The translations under genes and the position numbers were made by a program. 32,515 nt of DNA from NCBI GenBank assembly GCA_902577945.1, contig CACHBB010000012.1, forward strand, positions 1 to 32,515. The letters are read 5' to 3'. The stretch is from an uncultured Alphaproteobacteria bacterium (GTDB taxonomy: Bacteria; Pseudomonadota; Alphaproteobacteria; HIMB59; GCA-002718135). Below are positions 24,933 through 32,137 of this stretch, one piece after another. The notes below the pieces were generated by a model. That model worked only from the letters and a program-made list of their open reading frames with translations. It ran no database searches and was not told the DNA's origin. The stretch's first letter is position 1. The number at the start of each line of letters is the position of its first letter.

Positions 24933-25812
24933 AACTTAACCTCTGCCTTGCTTCTACTAATTTATAAAAAAAGAAAAAAGTGAATGCAATTGAAAGAAAA
25001 ATTGAAATATATGACATTGCATTAGCCATTCCCATCTTAGCATCTACGTATCCAGTTCTCGAAATTAAAGTCCAAAGTAATTCTGTTCTTTTGGCAGGAC
25101 CACCACCCGTCATCATCTGAACAATATCATAAGCTCTTGCAACATCTAATGATCTGATCGTCATCGCAATAAATACAAATGGCATCAAAAAAGGTAATGT
25201 AATATTTTTAAATACTTGCCATGAGTTGCACCCGTCAACTTTGGCAGCCTCAATCGGATCTTTAGGTATGCCTAATAAACCTGCTAGTAATAAAATAGCA
25301 AATACTGATGTGCTGGACCATATTTCAGCAGCCATTATTGAAATGTTCGCTAAAATGCCATCTACAAGCCATGGTATTGGTTGTATGACTCCAAACTCTC
25401 TCAAAAAATTATTCATCAAACCAATATTGTCATTAAAAATGTACTTCCATTGAAATCCTACTAGAATTGGAGAAAACATCATTGGAAACATCATTAGTGT
25501 TCTCAACGTTCTTTGTCCGTAGGTAATTTTATTTATTAAAAGTGCTATTCCTAAACCAAAAACTAATTCTAAATTAAGAGCAATAGCTAAAAATAAAACT
25601 GTTCTTCCAAAAGCTATCCAAAAATCAAAGTCTCCAATTAGTCTTTCGTAATTTCTAAATCCAACAAAACGATAAAGAGTATCGGGTTTTGTTAACTTAA
25701 AAGGTGTAAAACTTGTCCATAATGATAGGAGCAATGGCAATAAAACAACACAAGTAAGTATTATTAAAGTAGGCATTAGTAAAACCCATGGTCCGTTTAG
25801 AAATTTTCTCAT
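24925..25812 (-). CDS. CUT1 sugar ABC transporter permease (MalF type)
   Basis: The 295-residue inner-membrane subunit has six helices and the EAA loop EAAKVDGCNSWQVFKNITLP. The first helix (VLLMPTLIILTCVVLLPLLLS) and the following SLWTSFTPF loop match the family; GFRNYERLIGDFDFWIAFGRT is the usual periplasmic segment. The TGGGPAKRTELL motif near residue 240 is typical of MalF-like permeases. It follows the binding protein across a 53-base gap with a strong hairpin, and overlaps the second permease by eight bases. Confidence 0.92.
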   Translation of the reverse strand: MRKFLNGPWVLLMPTLIILTCVVLLPLLLSLWTSFTPFKLTKPDTLYRFVGFRNYERLIGDFDFWIAFGRTVLFLAIALNLELVFGLGIALLINKITYGQRTLRTLMMFPMMFSPILVGFQWKYIFNDNIGLMNNFLREFGVIQPIPWLVDGILANISIMAAEIWSSTSVFAILLLAGLLGIPKDPIEAAKVDGCNSWQVFKNITLPFLMPFVFIAMTIRSLDVARAYDIVQMMTGGGPAKRTELLWTLISRTGYVDAKMGMANAMSYISIFLSIAFTFFFFYKLVEARQRLSYE

Positions 25813-25825
25813 GATAGATTTGGAA

Positions 25826-25852
25826 ACCTAGCTCTAGTGAATAGAGCTAGGT
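25826..25852 (-). terminator. Intercistronic hairpin between CUT1 binding protein and permease
   Basis: A perfect 11-bp inverted repeat (stem core CCTAGCTCTA / TAGAGCTAGG plus an A-T pair) with a five-base loop lies between the binding-protein stop and the permease start. Only a short T stretch follows on the minus transcript, so it is more likely an mRNA-stabilising hairpin than a full terminator. It occupies the same place as the hairpins at 2195-2214 and 9451-9474. Confidence 0.65.
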
Positions 25853-25865
25853 ATTTTATTAATTG

Positions 25866-27192
25866 TTAGAAGTAACCAGCGTCTTCCATAATTTCAGTTG
25901 CTTTCTTTGAAGCAGTAGCTAGCGCATCTTCAGGAGATTTGTCCCCAAGAATAGCTGCTTGAAGTTCTGGATATAGAGCGTTAGTAAATTCAATCCACTC
26001 AGGAATTAGTGGTGGAGTGAAAGCATCTTCTGCTAATGACATTTTGAAAGTTTCAAATACCATTAACATAAACTCATCACCTTCAGCTTTCTTCTCAGCA
26101 ATGATTGCATCCCAAATAGCTGGACGAGTTGGTGATAGTCCACCTCTTGCTTCAATCATTTGTGCTTTATTACTTGTTAAAGCCCATAAGAAAGATGCAG
26201 CTGCTTCTTTATCCGGACATGACTCTGTCATTGAGAAAGAGTGTGATCCTGACCAACCAGTTCTTAAACCACCAGAACCCATTGGAGCACGTACAAGTCC
26301 AATATCTCCAGCAACTTTAGAGTTTTCTGGATCATTAAAGAAACCTGCCCATCCTGCCCAGTCAAGATTCATAGCAATTGTTCCACTTGCAAAACCTAAT
26401 CCAGTGTCATCCCAAAGATAGTTTAAAACACCATCAGGAACTGCTTTAGCATTATACAAATCAATGAACCATTGAAGAGCTTCAACACCTGCAGGAGAAT
26501 TGAATATTGGACGATAGTCTTCGTCAAATAATGCTCCACCATTTGCAATTACTAGCTCATAGAATCGACCTGCAATTGCTTCTTCTTTACCAACATATTG
26601 AGTTCCGTAGAAATCAGGTGGATTTGAGAAAAAGATAGCCTGATCTTTAACTTGATCCCAAGTTTCAGGTGGTGTTAAATCATAGCCATACTTTGCTTTA
26701 AAGTTAGCTTTGTTATCAGCATCTTCATATAAACTTTTTTGATAATATAAGTTACTAACATCACTGTGTCTTGGCATTTGCACTAATCTTCCATCAACAG
26801 TAGAGTGCTCTAAAATTAATGGTGTATAATCTGCTAAAACAGATGCAGGCATAATATTATTTAAGTCTGTGTAAATATTGCCATATTGAGATGCAAAACT
26901 TGTGTGGTTGGACGCTACACAAAAATCTAAATTGCCTGAAGCAATATCTTTCTTAATCTCTTTGTCTAATTCAAAGTGATTTTTTTGTGTTACGATTTCA
27001 ATTTTTCCACCCGTGTTTTCTTCCCACCATGGAATTACTTCGTTGTATAATCCTTCGTATTGACCTCCGCCGATCAGTTTAACTCTTAGAGTTACACCAG
27101 AAAAAATCTCCCCATAATTCAGTTTCTGCTTTAGCTGAAAAAGAACCAAAAAAAGATACGGCAAGAACCAATGATAAAAATAATCTTAACAT
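25866..27192 (-). CDS. CUT1 periplasmic sugar-binding protein, with apparent one-base frameshift
   Basis: The mature part (from about GVTLRVKLIGGGQYEG) is a typical secreted sugar-binding protein: QKNHFELDKEIKKD, DFCVASNHTSF, DLNNIMPAS, WDQVKDQAIFF, LNLDWAGWAGFF, TGWSGSHSFSM. No good start exists in that frame. Another frame begins at ATG 27192, four bases after GGAGG (27197-27201, the spacing seen at the other binding-protein genes), and reads a perfect signal peptide, MLRLFLSLVLAVSFFGSFSA then KAETELWGDF. It hits a stop soon after a run of six T (27101-27106); removing one T joins both frames without loss. Either the read has an extra base or the gene is truly frameshifted or slippage-dependent. 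It follows the Gfo/Idh gene by 81 bases. Confidence 0.82.
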
Positions 27193-27196
27193 CATT

Positions 27197-27201
27197 CCTC
27201 C
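27197..27201 (-). promoter_or_regulatory. Shine-Dalgarno that decides the CUT1 binding-protein start
   Basis: GGAGG on the minus strand with four bases (AATG) before ATG at 27192. The other binding-protein genes here use nearly the same arrangement (GGAGG then AATA then ATG at 3134 and 10523), which identifies the true start although the downstream frame is broken. Confidence 0.75.
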
Positions 27202-27273
27202 ATAAATTTGTTAATTAATAATGCCATGTTGCAATTATTTGATAAAAATACAATAACTTTAGGGAAAATTTTT

Positions 27274-28359
27274 TTAATAGTGAACTATTGTCCCAGGTTG
27301 AGAATTAGACTCAAGACAAGCATATACAAGAGCCATTGTATTATAGGCATTATCGACGGAATGAGTTAATTCAGCTTCTTCTCCTGACGCATATCTTTGT
27401 AAGCTAGACATAGTACCTATAAATGCTTCTGGGAACCAAGTGCCAACATTCTTGACTTTGGTCCATTCAGTATCTTTTGTAGAAATTTCAATCTCTTCTG
27501 GTTCACCGTTTGGATAGTTAAGGAGTAAGCCAAATTTGATGTAAGCTGCCCCATCCAAACCTTCAACCCTAGCATACGCATGTGAGTGTTTCATACCATG
27601 CGAAGAATTATCATGAGTATGATTTATAGATAAACAACATCTGATATCATCTTCATATTGAAGAATTATACTTGATCTAGCATCGGCTAAGTTTGGTAAG
27701 TTAGGATGTTTTACTGATTTACAATGTACACTAGTTGGATTCCCAAGAACTGATCGTATCCAATCTAAATAATGAATAGAGTGGAGTGGAACTTCAACAT
27801 TATCTAATGTTTCTAAAAAAGGCCAAAGATGCCAAGGAGTACCTACGCTTAAACTTATTTCTAATTCCGTTAATTTGCCTAACATATTTTTATCTATTGC
27901 TTCTCTTAAGGCAATCATCATCGGACTAAATTTTAATTGAAGATTAACACATGCAATAATATTTTTTTCATTAATGATTTCTTTAATTCTTTTTGCTTGA
28001 GTCATACTATTACCCATTGGTTTTTGTAATTGGCAAATAGAATTATTTGGAATCTTTTGAACAATACCTAATAGAGCTTGAGGAGGAACTGCTATATCGA
28101 AAACTACATCTTTTTCTGCTAATGCTTCTTCTTCACTAGAGTAAATCTTTTCAATAGAATAATTTCCAGCACATTTTTTTGCTTTTTCTACATCAGGATC
28201 ATAAATTCCTCTCACAGGAAATTTTGCTTTTTTATATGCTGGCAAATGGGCGTCACTTACTATTCCACCAGCGCCAATGATTACAATTGGTTTTTTATTT
28301 TTTGGAAGCTCCCAAACAGTATTTAAATTTGCTATATCTTCTGTACTAATTTTTTCCAT
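27274..28359 (-). CDS. Gfo/Idh/MocA-family NAD(P)-dependent sugar oxidoreductase
   Basis: The 361-residue product has the two-domain Gfo/Idh/MocA architecture: a dinucleotide motif GAGGIVSDAHLPAYKKA (from residue 29), an Asp after the second strand (IYDPD), the family Lys-Pro pair as QKPMG (K113; Glu is usual where Gln stands here) and the catalytic His region HSIHYLDW (H196, D199). Such enzymes oxidise or reduce hydroxyl or C1 positions of sugars and inositols. It lies 81 bases upstream of the CUT1 importer on the same strand and diverges from the mutarotase operon. It is the best candidate in the window for a sugar 1-dehydrogenase that would start the fucose or rhamnose route, but it could equally act on inositol or a modified sugar. 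Confidence 0.85.
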   Translation of the reverse strand: MEKISTEDIANLNTVWELPKNKKPIVIIGAGGIVSDAHLPAYKKAKFPVRGIYDPDVEKAKKCAGNYSIEKIYSSEEEALAEKDVVFDIAVPPQALLGIVQKIPNNSICQLQKPMGNSMTQAKRIKEIINEKNIIACVNLQLKFSPMMIALREAIDKNMLGKLTELEISLSVGTPWHLWPFLETLDNVEVPLHSIHYLDWIRSVLGNPTSVHCKSVKHPNLPNLADARSSIILQYEDDIRCCLSINHTHDNSSHGMKHSHAYARVEGLDGAAYIKFGLLLNYPNGEPEEIEISTKDTEWTKVKNVGTWFPEAFIGTMSSLQRYASGEEAELTHSVDNAYNTMALVYACLESNSQPGTIVHY

Positions 28360-28452
28360 GGAAAATATTTCTAACTAAATTTTTTAAAAAAAGCAATAAA
28401 TCATACAGTAATAAAAGTTAAGATCAGAAAAAATTATGAATAACTAATGATT

Positions 28453-28481
28453 TTGTTTCATTTCATTGTAAGTTCTATGTT
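28453..28481 (+). promoter_or_regulatory. Possible sigma-70-like promoter for the mutarotase operon
   Basis: TTGTTT (28453-28458) and TATGTT (28476-28481) are separated by 17 bases, about 30 bases before the rhaM start codon at 28511 and clear of the Shine-Dalgarno (28501-28506). The hexamers match the consensus moderately (three and four of six). The divergent promoter for the oxidoreductase gene must lie in the same 151-base gap, but I cannot place it. Confidence 0.35.
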
Positions 28482-28510
28482 AAGTTAATTTGAAAAATTA
28501 AGGAGGTTGT

Positions 28511-28840
28511 ATGGCTATACAAAGATATGGAATGGCTGTCAGGTTGAAAGATGAGAAAAGACAATATTATATTGACAATCATGCAAATGTTTGGCCTGAA
28601 GTTTTAGAAGAGTTAAAAAAAATTAATGTTCAAAATTATAGTATCTTCTTAAAAGAAGATTTTATGTTTGGATATCTAGAGTATACAGGGAATGATTTTG
28701 ATGGCGATATGGGAAAGATGCAACAAATACCAATTGTAGATAAATGGACTAAACTAATGATAGATTGCTTTAATCCTTTCCCAAATAATGACGACAATGA
28801 ATCCTGGGTTATGATGGATCAAATTTTTTTTATGGAATAA
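28511..28840 (+). CDS. rhaM: L-rhamnose mutarotase family protein (RhaM, COG3254)
   Basis: The 109-residue product interconverts alpha and beta anomers of a 6-deoxyhexose. Its length is that of RhaM, and the family marks are present: RYGMAVRLKDEK at the start, the catalytic His in YIDNHANVWPEV (H24), NYSIFLKEDFMFGYLEY and a C-terminal WVMMDQIF. The strongest Shine-Dalgarno of the window (AGGAGG, 28501-28506) precedes the ATG. It heads a plus-strand operon with the epimerase-like gene three bases later. Homologues serve L-rhamnose and, in some bacteria, L-fucose; both fit here because the window codes for L-rhamnonate and L-fuconate dehydratases. Confidence 0.88.
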   Translation: MAIQRYGMAVRLKDEKRQYYIDNHANVWPEVLEELKKINVQNYSIFLKEDFMFGYLEYTGNDFDGDMGKMQQIPIVDKWTKLMIDCFNPFPNNDDNESWVMMDQIFFME

Positions 28841-28843
28841 TTA

Positions 28844-29806
28844 ATGACTGTTTTAGTTACAGGTGGTTTAGGATTTATTGGATCTAAGGTTGTTTTGCAA
28901 TTACTAAAAAAAGATATTGATGTTTTAGTGACAGATCTAGATATTGTAAAAAATAAAGACAAACTTGAAAGTAACATATTAAAAATTGGGAAAAATAAAG
29001 ACAAAGTAAAATATCAAAAATTAGATATTACCAATTATAAACAAATTGAAAATATTTTTCAAAATAACAAAATAGATTCAGTTATTAATTTAGCGTATGG
29101 AATAGGAACTATATGCGAAGAAAATCCATTACTTGCTAGTAAAATAAATATTGTTGGCACAACTTCTATATTTGAAATGATTGTGAAGTATAAAATCAGA
29201 CGATTAGTATTTGCAAGTAGCGAAACTGTTTATGGTGCTTATCAAGAATATTTTGGAAACAGAGCCGTAACAGAAGAAGATTACTCAGGTATTAATAATC
29301 ACTTTTATACATATGGTGTGATGAAACTTCTTAATGAGTTTATGGCTGAAAAATATATCAAGAAGCATGGATGTAGTATTGCGTATACTAGACCATCAGT
29401 TGTCTTTGGTTATGGAAGGCAAAATACCGCAATAAACTGGGCCGAAGATTTTGCAGCTAAACCTGCTTTAGGAAAACCAGCGCATTTACCATTTTCAAAA
29501 AAAAATAGAGACAATTGGATTTATGTAGATGATTGTGCTGAACAACTTGTTCGTTTAGCATTAAAAGAAACTCTAAACTATTCTTGCTTTAATACAGGTG
29601 CTGAAACTTTAGATGGTGCACAATTAGAAGCAACTGTTAAAAAAATAATTCCAGATGCAAAAATCTATTTTGATGAAAATGTAAAATCAACACCATTAAT
29701 TGATGATCAAAATGATGAAAGAATTCGAGAAGAAATAGATTTTAATCCAAGATCCTTTGAAGAAGGCGTTAAATGTCTTATACAAGATGTAAGAGAAAGT
29801 AATTGA
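28844..29806 (+). CDS. NAD-dependent epimerase/dehydratase family protein (extended SDR)
   Basis: The 320-residue product is an extended short-chain dehydrogenase with the N-terminal TGGLGFIG motif (6-13), Asp after the second strand (VTDLDI), the catalytic Ser in FASSETVYG and the Y158-x3-K162 pair (YTYGVMK). The family holds nucleotide-sugar epimerases, but also free-sugar and uronate dehydrogenases. The setting, between a sugar mutarotase and a MetE-like gene with gaps of three bases each, favours action on a free sugar or sugar acid rather than on a UDP-sugar. It could supply the missing sugar 1-dehydrogenase. Substrate undetermined. Confidence 0.82.
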   Translation: MTVLVTGGLGFIGSKVVLQLLKKDIDVLVTDLDIVKNKDKLESNILKIGKNKDKVKYQKLDITNYKQIENIFQNNKIDSVINLAYGIGTICEENPLLASKINIVGTTSIFEMIVKYKIRRLVFASSETVYGAYQEYFGNRAVTEEDYSGINNHFYTYGVMKLLNEFMAEKYIKKHGCSIAYTRPSVVFGYGRQNTAINWAEDFAAKPALGKPAHLPFSKKNRDNWIYVDDCAEQLVRLALKETLNYSCFNTGAETLDGAQLEATVKKIIPDAKIYFDENVKSTPLIDDQNDERIREEIDFNPRSFEEGVKCLIQDVRESN

Positions 29807-29809
29807 TAT

Positions 29810-30838
29810 ATGAGTTACACAACAACAGTCACAGGTAGTTATCCTAGAAAAGAAGTACAAAAGGATACACTTCGTAAACCAAGTGTTTCTGAAGAAGAGT
29901 CTTTTGAAATGATTAAATGGGCAGTTAAAGAACAGTCTGATCTTGGACTGGATATTATTACAGATGGTGAAGGGTACAGAGAGAACATGTATTGGTTTTA
30001 TCAATTAAGATTGGATGGAGTGGATGCCTTAAATAAAATTCGAAAAGATTTTACACTAGGTGGTTCAATGAAAGGTGTGGATTTAAGTAAGACTCATGGA
30101 ACAAAAGGATTTGGAATTGAATGTGCAGTTGTAAAAGATGAAATTAAAAATCTGAAAACAGGATTGGCAAAAAAATGGAGAGTGGCTAGAGATAATACTC
30201 CTACTAATGTCAGAGTGAAACAAACAATAACAGGTCCTCATATGTTGGCAAGATTTAGTGTTAATCAGAGACCTGATTTGTATCCAGATGATATAGCTTT
30301 AGCAAAAGCTTATGCGAACGCATTAACCAAAGAACTAGAAGAAGTTGTAAATGAAGGATGTGATTATGTTCAATTTGATGAACCTGTGTGGACTGAAAAT
30401 GTAAACGAAACAAAATGGGCTGCAGAGATACTAAATGGAATTATTGAAAAATTTCCTAATGTAAATTTTAACCTTCATGTTTGCGGTGGTAATGCACATC
30501 GAAAAAGAGGTTTTTTTGGAAAATACACAGATATGATTGAAGCTTTTAAAATTTTAAAAGTTAACGAAATACATTTAGAACATTGTAGTTTGCATTATAA
30601 AATGTTGGATGTTTTTAATGATTGGAAATTTGATGGAAAAGTATCTCTTGGAGTTATTGATCAAAGAATTGATAATACAGAAACTGAAGAAGATATTATT
30701 AATGCCATAAAACCTGCGCTAGAATATTTTCCTAAAGAAAAAATTTTGCTTACAAGTGAATGTGGTTTTGGACATGTGCCAATAGATATTGTAAAAAATA
30801 AAATAAAAATGTTAGTTGCTACAGCAAAAAAACTATAG
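29810..30838 (+). CDS. MetE C-terminal-domain-like methyltransferase (cobalamin-independent methionine synthase family)
   Basis: The 342-residue product corresponds to the C-terminal catalytic barrel of MetE without its N-terminal half. It starts with TTTVTGSYPRK, carries DEP in YVQFDEPVW (D190), and keeps the zinc ligands H223 and C225 (NLHVCGGN), E257 (HLEHC) and C318 (LTSECGFGH). Stand-alone members transfer methyl groups to thiols with other methyl donors than folate, or have unknown roles. It is the last gene of the mutarotase operon, three bases after the epimerase-like gene, and its end touches the L-rhamnonate dehydratase stop on the opposite strand. Context hints at demethylation of a methylated sugar or sugar acid, an untested idea; a methionine synthesis role is the conservative alternative. 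Confidence 0.82.
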   Translation: MSYTTTVTGSYPRKEVQKDTLRKPSVSEEESFEMIKWAVKEQSDLGLDIITDGEGYRENMYWFYQLRLDGVDALNKIRKDFTLGGSMKGVDLSKTHGTKGFGIECAVVKDEIKNLKTGLAKKWRVARDNTPTNVRVKQTITGPHMLARFSVNQRPDLYPDDIALAKAYANALTKELEEVVNEGCDYVQFDEPVWTENVNETKWAAEILNGIIEKFPNVNFNLHVCGGNAHRKRGFFGKYTDMIEAFKILKVNEIHLEHCSLHYKMLDVFNDWKFDGKVSLGVIDQRIDNTETEEDIINAIKPALEYFPKEKILLTSECGFGHVPIDIVKNKIKMLVATAKKL

Positions 30839-32017
30839 TTAGATTTCCTCTAACTCAACTTCAGTATTAAGCTCAGCTCCAAAACCTGGAAGATCAGTTA
30901 AACTAACTTCTCCATTTACAGGTACAGGTTCGTTGGTAAACATCTTACCAAAAATAGGAACCACTTCTGTTGCTTTTGGATGTAAATTTATAAACTCATT
31001 AAAGGGTGTTAAAGTTGAAGCGATACCAAAGTTATATGCATATACACCACTACAGTGGGGGATAACAATCATATCATAAGCTGATGCCATGGCTGCAATT
31101 CGTAATGTTTCTGTCATTCCACAGAGAGTAAGATCTGGTTGAAGAATATCTACTGATCTATCTCTTATAATATTTCTAAATCCATAACGAGAATTGGTAT
31201 GCTCACCGGTTGCCCATTTTTGCCAAGGGCACGCTTCTTTAATTAACTTATGACTTTCAAGATCATGAGGTGGAAGAGCTTCTTCAATCCAAAATAGATT
31301 TGCTTCTCTTACAGCATTTGCTAAATCAATCGCGTATGGTACATCTAGTGACATATAACAATCCACCATCAATCGATAATCATGCCCAACTTGTTTTCTA
31401 GTTTCCATTATATATTCTTGATTTTTCTTAAGGCCTTTGATGCCATCTCCTGGACCATAAGGTAAGGGTATTTTTGAACCTACATGTCCCCAATCTTGAG
31501 CAAGCTTTGCTTCTGGACCTGTTACATATGTTTGAAGTTTATCTCTAACTTTACCACCTATCATTTTATAAACTGGCTCACCTCTAACTTTTCCAATTAA
31601 ATCCCATAAAGCTAAATCGATACCAGCTATTGTATTCATAACAACACCATTTTGACCTGAGTAAGGAATTGCTGCTCTGTACATTTGATCATAAAGAAGA
31701 TTTAAGTCTCTAGCATCAGCACCAATTAAGAAGCGGTTTAAGTGATTTTTAATTATCCAACTTGCAATATAACCACCATAAGCAGTTGCGTAACCTTGGT
31801 GACCTCCTTCAGTTGTTACTTCTATAAAAATACCTTTAAGTACATCCATACCCCATGAAGATCTTGACTCCTGGAAAGTATTATAAATTGACATTGGGTT
31901 TGCAATAATTGTATCGTTTATCCAGTGACCTGCAGCGTGATCAGTGTAGTCTGCACCAGCACTTTGAGTTTTAACAATCGACACTTTTATTTCTGATATT
32001 TTGTATCGTTTATCCAT
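30839..32017 (-). CDS. rhmD: L-rhamnonate dehydratase (enolase superfamily)
   Basis: The 392-residue enzyme converts L-rhamnonate to 2-keto-3-deoxy-L-rhamnonate. It parallels E. coli RhmD along its length: GADYTDHAAGHWINDT (with the RhmD-type active-site His, H31), PMSIYNTFQESRSSWG, IDLALWDLIGK, metal ligands D219 (LMVDCYMS), E245 (WIEEALPP) and E272 (ATGEHTN), D295 (ILQPD) and the base H321 (VIPHCSGVY), then NEPVPVNGEV and PGFGAEL at the end. The start codon lies at 32017, divergent from a further binding-protein gene at 32138. It stands alone on its strand, so it is probably transcribed from the 120-base divergent gap. The C4 oxidation and hydrolysis steps are available from the fuconate operon. 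Confidence 0.92.
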   Translation of the reverse strand: MDKRYKISEIKVSIVKTQSAGADYTDHAAGHWINDTIIANPMSIYNTFQESRSSWGMDVLKGIFIEVTTEGGHQGYATAYGGYIASWIIKNHLNRFLIGADARDLNLLYDQMYRAAIPYSGQNGVVMNTIAGIDLALWDLIGKVRGEPVYKMIGGKVRDKLQTYVTGPEAKLAQDWGHVGSKIPLPYGPGDGIKGLKKNQEYIMETRKQVGHDYRLMVDCYMSLDVPYAIDLANAVREANLFWIEEALPPHDLESHKLIKEACPWQKWATGEHTNSRYGFRNIIRDRSVDILQPDLTLCGMTETLRIAAMASAYDMIVIPHCSGVYAYNFGIASTLTPFNEFINLHPKATEVVPIFGKMFTNEPVPVNGEVSLTDLPGFGAELNTEVELEEI

Positions 32018-32137
32018 TTAATAAATATCTTGTTACAAAAATGGCTAAAAAGCAACAAATTTAATTCTAAATATATGTGTTTTAAGTATATTTATCTTTT
32101 TAAGTGTGCTTTAATGCCGATTATATTGGAGGAAAAT

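Noticed and set aside
26017-26421. Open plus-strand frame of 134 codons antisense to the CUT1 binding protein
   Set aside because: It mirrors a well-supported gene on the other strand, with no Shine-Dalgarno and no recognisable domain.
27107-27164. N terminus of the CUT1 binding protein read from 27164 in the mature-protein frame
   Set aside because: It has no Shine-Dalgarno and gives no sensible signal peptide; the shifted frame from ATG 27192 does.
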